This document shows positions 62,894 through 64,000 of a DNA stretch of 64,000 bases, piece after piece (positions within the stretch are counted from its first letter, which is position 1; every line of letters begins with the position of its first letter). Source of the stretch: JASHPR01 sp963739645 (GTDB taxonomy: Bacteria > Actinomycetota > Actinomycetes > Streptosporangiales > Streptosporangiaceae). The notes under the pieces were generated by a model, which did no database searches, was not told the DNA's origin, and saw only the letters and a program-made list of their open reading frames with translations. The stretch covers positions 16,063 to 80,062 of the forward strand of contig CAVUBM010000090.1 in the NCBI GenBank assembly GCA_963739645.1. Direction: 5' to 3'. Made by a program: the position numbers and the translations under genes.

Positions 62894-63666
62894 GGCCGGT
62901 CAGGCTGCTCATCGTCGACGATCACCGGGTCTTCGCGGAAGGCCTGGAGGCTGTCTTCCGCGCGGAACCTGACTTCGAGCCCATGCCGGCCGTGACCAAC
63001 CCGGACCATGTGGTCAGCATGGTGGCCGCGCAGAAACCCGATGCCGTGGTCATGGATGTGCAGCTCGGGGACGTCAGCGGCATCGAGCTCACCAGCCAGC
63101 TGACGGCTTTGCCCAACCCGCCGGTGGTGGTGGTCCTGACCGCGTTTTCCGACGCGGCCACCGCAATCGGCGCCGTCCAGGCGGGCGCGATGGGCTTCGT
63201 GTCCAAGAACGGGCCGGCCCAGCATGTCGTCACCGCGGTCCGGGCTGCGATGCTGGGCGGCACCTGGTTCCCCTCGGGCCTGCTCACGGTGATGCTGGCG
63301 GCTTCGGAGAGCGACGTCTCCGAACCGCTCGGGCAGCTCTTCGCCGAGCTCACCGACAAGGAGCGGGAGGTGCTCAGGCTCATGGTCAGCGGGCTGGACC
63401 GCCGGAGCATCGCGGACCGGCTGCAGCGATCGCCGGACACGGTTAAGACCCATATCCGCAACATCGCGGCGAAGCTCGGGACGCGCAGCACGGCCGAGGC
63501 GGTGGCCATGGCCCTGAACGCCGGCGTCCGCCCCGAGTTAACGCGGAACCGGGTGCCGGGGGTCGCCCCCCCAAAGGTAAGCAGCACTACGACGCGAGCC
63601 AGTTGTCCGGGTCGGGCGCGCCCAGGGGCGCGGTCGCGGTCGGCGCTGGCAGCGCATCGGGGTTGA
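62890..63666 (+). CDS. LuxR/NarL-type response regulator, second of pair
   Basis: Receiver with canonical residues (IVDDHRVFAEGLEAVF, Asp in VVMDVQLGDVSGIE, Thr VVLTAFSDA, Lys VSKNGPAQ) and NarL HTH (TDKEREVLRLMVSGLDRRSI, SPDTVKTHIRNIAAKLGTRS). The last 35 residues are unlike the family and follow a C7 run at 63566-63572; with one C fewer the protein would stop within two codons of the run at about 63579 (after VAPQR). Overlap with the convergent transpeptidase would then disappear. It may form a heterodimer with the first regulator. Confidence 0.88.
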   Translation: MRPVRLLIVDDHRVFAEGLEAVFRAEPDFEPMPAVTNPDHVVSMVAAQKPDAVVMDVQLGDVSGIELTSQLTALPNPPVVVVLTAFSDAATAIGAVQAGAMGFVSKNGPAQHVVTAVRAAMLGGTWFPSGLLTVMLAASESDVSEPLGQLFAELTDKEREVLRLMVSGLDRRSIADRLQRSPDTVKTHIRNIAAKLGTRSTAEAVAMALNAGVRPELTRNRVPGVAPPKVSSTTTRASCPGRARPGARSRSALAAHRG

Positions 63667-64000
63667 CGAACGTGCTGCCAGTCGGCCCGGCCTGGACGGC
63701 CTGGCCCAGCGCGCTGCCCTTGAGGAACTTTTCCCACGGCAGGAACCAGTCGGTCCAGCCGTTGTCCCACACGCCGGCCTTGGGGCTGCCGGTGATCGTC
63801 ACCGGATCGCCGGGGAGCTCCATCCTGTAGTAGGTCTCCGCGTTGGCCGGCGCCATGTTCACGCAGCCGTGGCTCACGTTCGTGAAGCCTTGCTGACCCA
63901 CGGACCAGAACGCGTCGTGCAGGTAGTCGCCGGACCAGGTGAACCGCACCGACCAGGGGACCTGGATGCGGTAGCCGGGCCCCTTCATCAGCACGGGGTT
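63587..64000 (-). CDS. L,D-transpeptidase (YkuD domain), 5' end outside window
   Basis: C-terminal part of an L,D-transpeptidase: catalytic motif NVSHGCVNMAPANAETYYRM (SHGCVxM) and GDPVTITGSP, then a Trp-rich end DNGWTDWFLPWEKFL and a Pro/Ala tail. The frame is open to the window edge. Forms 3-3 peptidoglycan cross-links outside the membrane. N-terminal signal and Ig-like domains would lie to the right. Confidence 0.93.
   Translation of the reverse strand, partial: NPVLMKGPGYRIQVPWSVRFTWSGDYLHDAFWSVGQQGFTNVSHGCVNMAPANAETYYRMELPGDPVTITGSPKAGVWDNGWTDWFLPWEKFLKGSALGQAVQAGPTGSTFVNPDALPAPTATAPLGAPDPDNWLAS

Noticed and set aside
1..64000. CRISPR arrays, tRNA or rRNA genes, insertion sequences
   Set aside because: No regularly spaced repeats with spacers, no tRNA cloverleaf or rRNA-like segments, and no transposase motif or terminal repeats were seen; a covariance-model search would be decisive for small RNAs.

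Overview
The window is about 70% G+C, packed with short-spaced and stop/start-overlapping genes, and rich in actinobacterial families: DUF397 and DUF5753 regulators, a DUF1707 protein, an ECF41/SigJ sigma factor, an F420-type luciferase-like oxidoreductase, an AMIN-like lipoprotein, and MoxR/DUF58/DUF4129 genes. It is chromosomal DNA of a high-GC filamentous-type actinomycete, possibly of the Streptosporangiales or a neighbouring order. The genus cannot be fixed from the sequence alone.

Layout. 0-4.5 kb: stress and housekeeping genes (membrane-anchored PF03640 protein, ArsR-arsenate reductase fusion divergent from chrA, nadK, AMIN-like lipoprotein). 4.5-7.8 kb: a 2-oxoglutarate/Fe oxygenase, a STAS protein, uracil-DNA glycosylase and a cysteine-dioxygenase-like cupin. 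7.8-14.2 kb: a LacI-controlled oligosaccharide operon (GH31, two ABC permeases, binding lipoprotein) with a near-palindromic operator and a closing hairpin. 14.3-20.8 kb: a small unknown, a CBS protein, then an acyl-CoA catabolic module (two acyl-CoA dehydrogenases, HAD, MaoC hydratase, thiolase fold without the usual Cys, DUF35) resembling the steroid side-chain igr-type arrangement. 20.9-27.3 kb: TetR with an alpha/beta hydrolase and paired operators, SigJ, an NAD-dependent epimerase, a secreted protein and an FAD monooxygenase. 27.5-29.7 kb: an AAA+ ATPase translationally coupled to a TPR membrane protein. 29.9-37.4 kb: MFS/TetR, a flavin-split-barrel protein with a GNAT, a MocR regulator, and lon. 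37.6-41.5 kb: an exported hydrolase fused to an ABC ATPase, plus its permease. 41.5-51.2 kb: CAP protein, PadR-def pair, quinone reductase, P-loop kinase/LLM fusion, YbjQ, DUF1707, Zn-ribbon protein, CocE hydrolase, TPR protein. 51.3-56 kb: a DUF4129-MoxR-DUF58 operon and a histidine phosphatase. 56-58.1 kb: a lower-GC stretch with decayed DUF397 and DUF5753 genes. 58.1-64 kb: a small membrane protein, a CMD fragment, a beta-lactamase-fold hydrolase, a DedA protein, two overlapping LuxR response regulators and a truncated L,D-transpeptidase.

At least a dozen otherwise well-conserved genes are split by single-base frame changes, often with near-perfect continuation in the next frame. Sequencing indels explain this better than mass gene decay, so these genes are reported over their whole span with the break stated. 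Expression signals are visible at many places: LacI, TetR and MocR-type operators, long hairpins between convergent genes, several short upstream ORFs whose stop codon overlaps the next start, and one near-consensus promoter (61785-61813).
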